64,000 nucleotides of DNA from Podocnemis expansa (Eukaryota > Chordata > Testudines > Podocnemididae). How positions within the stretch are numbered: the first letter of the stretch is position 1; every line of letters begins with the position of its first letter. Location: contig ML681964.1 in NCBI GenBank assembly GCA_007922195.1, positions 843,150 to 907,149 on the forward strand, in the 5' to 3' direction. This document shows positions 62,043-64,000 of the stretch, one piece after another. A program made the position numbers and the translations under genes. Under the pieces are notes generated by a model. It made no database searches. It saw nothing but the letters and a program-made list of their open reading frames with translations, and had not been told where the DNA came from.

Positions 62043-62341
62043 GTCCACCAATGCAGTGATGCATGACTTAAAAGACTCACGCGCCACATTAAGAACTCTT
62101 AGCATTTTCCCTCCTTCATCACGCCACAAGTACTTCAGGAACCAAACATCTACTTCCTAATATTAACAGTTCCAGGCCAATCGTAGAGGCGATAACAACA
62201 GGAATAAGCCTTGCCAATCCCCTAAGAACAAACCGACAAACCAAGCTTACCAAGCTTCACAACCTGCTAACCTCAAGCAACAGTTTTGATGAGCAGGTCG
62301 AGGGAATTACCAGCCAACTCTTCCAGTTCCAACAGTCACCC

Positions 62342-62860
62342 ATGTCACACCTGGATTTCAAGGACAGGCTGTGCCCGCTCCTTCGTCAGTGGCAAGCCAT
62401 TACGTCCGACAAGTGGGTGATGGAGATCATGCAGAAGGGTTATTCTACCTCCTTCCTATCCAAGCCAAAACCCCATTCCCCTTCCCCGACCCTTTTCAGG
62501 GACCCCTCTCACATACACCATCTTCACGACGAGATCCATCATCTTCAGATCGGTGCCATCGAACAGGTTCCATGAGATCAAAGGGGAATGGGTTTCTACT
62601 CCCCATACTTTCTAATGCAAAAGAAGATGGGGTTGGAGGCCCATACTAGATCTTGGACACCTAAATGCACACATTCAAGTAAAGAAATTCAGGAAGGTGA
62701 CTCTACCTAGCATAATGTCGTCCCTCCAGCGGGGAGATTGGTTGGCCTCCCTTGATCTAAAGGATGCGTACTTTCATATTCACATACACCTACCACGTTG
62801 CAGATTTCTTCGATTCAGGTTCCTCAACCACCATTTCCAATACGCGGTTCTTCCTTTTTG
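62342..62860 (+). pseudogene. DIRS reverse transcriptase, fingers region
   Basis: Pieces in two frames lead into [20 protein letters not shown] (motif A, near 62720-62780). The frame then meets an extra T in a T5 run at 62855-62859 where the 39224 copy has fewer. After it, RT continues in another frame. Confidence 0.7.
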
Positions 62861-64000
62861 GACTCTGCACAGTGCCAAGGGTCTTCTCCAAGATGATGGC
62901 CACGGTGGTAGCTTTTCTGTGCAAAAAACGCATTTCCATATTCCTGTATCTAGATGACTTTCTAATCAAGGCTCCCACGCAGCTCGATGCCATGCGGGCG
63001 GTCGAAACAACGGTCAACCTATTCCACTCTTTGGGTCTAATGATAAACTTCACCAAATCATCGCTCCAACCCATGCAAGAGACACACTTCATCAGCGCTC
63101 GTATACACTCACTAGCTGCCAGGACGTTCCTTCCCACGGACAGATTTCACAACTTGCAGCACCTGGTCTCCACCATCCAGAACTCACCCATTGTTTCAGC
63201 CCATACCTGTATGCAACTACTAGGTCACATGTCAGCTACGACCTCTTTAGTTCACCGTGCACGTCTTCGTATGTGCCCATTCCAATTATGGTTCCTGTCA
63301 TACTTCAAGCAGAATCGTCATTCCCTCAACCGACCTTTATCCGTCCCATCTACAGTCAAGCTCTCTCTATCCTGGTGGACGGACCACAACAACCTCTTAC
63401 AGGGCATTCCCTTCCTTCCCCCCCAGCCGGACGTAACTATTACCACTGATGCTTCCCTCATTGGCTGGGGAGCGCGCCTCCAGGACATGACGGCACATGG
63501 AAAATGGCAGCCGGTGGAGGCACGCCTCCACATAAACCTACTCGAATTGAGAGCAGTAGTCAAAGCCTACCATTGGTTTCTTCCTACTATTGCGGGGAGA
63601 ACAGTAAGAATCCGCACTGACAACAGGATGTGTATGTTCTACATAAACCGTCAAAGAGGAACCAAATCGCGAGCTCTCTGTCTCGAAGCAATGAAATTAT
63701 GGGAGTTTTGCATACAGCACACAGTATACCTTCTTGCGGAGTATCTCCCAGGCAAGGACAGTGGCCTGGCGGACTCCTTGAGTTGCTCCTTCCCCATGCA
63801 TCACGAATGGGAGATACGATCCGACATTCTACAGGCAGTCTTCCGTCAAAGGGGTTTTCCCACGATCGATCTATTCGCCAACGAGGAGAACATGAAGTGT
63901 CCCCGCTATTGTTCCCGAGCAGGAAGGGGCCGCTCTTCCTCCGGCGACGCCTTCCTCTTTCACTGGGGCAAGGAACTCTGCTATGCTTTTCCCCCGATAC
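62857..64000 (+). CDS. DIRS RT palm, RNase H and conserved tail, open to window edge
   Basis: About 380 codons without a stop. In order: LYLDDFLIKAP (Asp pair 62953-62958), [25 protein letters not shown], then RNase H motifs ITTDASLIGWGA (Asp at 63448), [19 protein letters not shown], and then FPTIDLFANEENMKCPRYCS with CYAFPPI at the edge. All RT and RNase H acidic residues I can place are present. No start codon is implied; it belongs to the larger pol frame. Confidence 0.85.

Larger units (their letters stand above)
59860..64000 (+). mobile_element. DIRS1-like retrotransposon, younger copy, cut by window end
   Basis: Begins TTCTTCGATGAGCAGTG, homologous to 39224, and follows the same map: terminal repeat to about 60060, leader with an A-rich (CAAA)n stretch at 60160-60200, gag, RT, RNase H. 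Sequence differs clearly from the 39224 copy, so it is a separate subfamily or an older split. RT to the post-RNase H segment is open to base 64000. Recombinase and 3' end lie outside. Confidence 0.88.

Noticed and set aside
1..64000. CRISPR arrays, tRNA or rRNA genes, bacterial operons
   Set aside because: None seen. Tandem repeats here are microsatellites or LTR arrays, and the gene structure is eukaryotic.

Overview
The window is from a vertebrate nuclear genome, almost certainly a sauropsid and most likely a turtle. That placement is inferred from CR1 LINEs, DIRS1-like tyrosine-recombinase retrotransposons, a Penelope-like element and many hAT relics sitting together inside a conserved amniote gene; no species marker was seen.

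Gene content. One host gene was found: CNOT10, a TPR-protein subunit of the CCR4-NOT deadenylase complex, on the + strand. Seventeen coding exons lie between 448 and 58449. All complete introns are GT-AG, the reading phase is continuous across every junction, and the exons give 2055 coding bases (685 codons) with no stop. Exon numbers assume one coding exon upstream of the window and one downstream.

Layout. Intron 2 (543-7676) holds an endogenous retrovirus of rearranged structure (1737-5325) and a hAT element (5519-6644). Introns 3-11 are mostly plain, with a short hAT MITE (8161-8279) and Penelope tail fragments, one of them hammerhead-like (18375-18465). Intron 12 (19975-24135) holds an internally deleted DIRS. 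Intron 13 (24217-52196, 28 kb) is a nested transposon field: hAT inside hAT (24581-25665); an old antisense DIRS (28626-35020) whose terminal repeat was hit by a Penelope-like element (33466-34903, 15-bp target duplication); an old antisense CR1 (about 37590-45560) split by other insertions including a structurally complete DIRS (39224-45076); and a hAT (48185-51889) that took in a second hAT (48215-48853) and an antisense CR1 (48936-51548). Intron 14 carries a Tigger-like mariner relic (52501-52868). The last intron contains a younger sense-strand DIRS (59860 to the window end) whose RT/RNase H frame is still open at base 64000.

How it works together. The host exons code for a scaffold protein. 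All other coding-like sequence belongs to retroelements, nearly all broken by stops or frameshifts. The points most worth a second look are the ERV with a U3 end at both borders and a shared CCCAC duplication, the hammerhead-like Penelope tails, the Penelope insertion whose empty site survives in the opposite DIRS repeat, and the open reading frame of the 3' DIRS.
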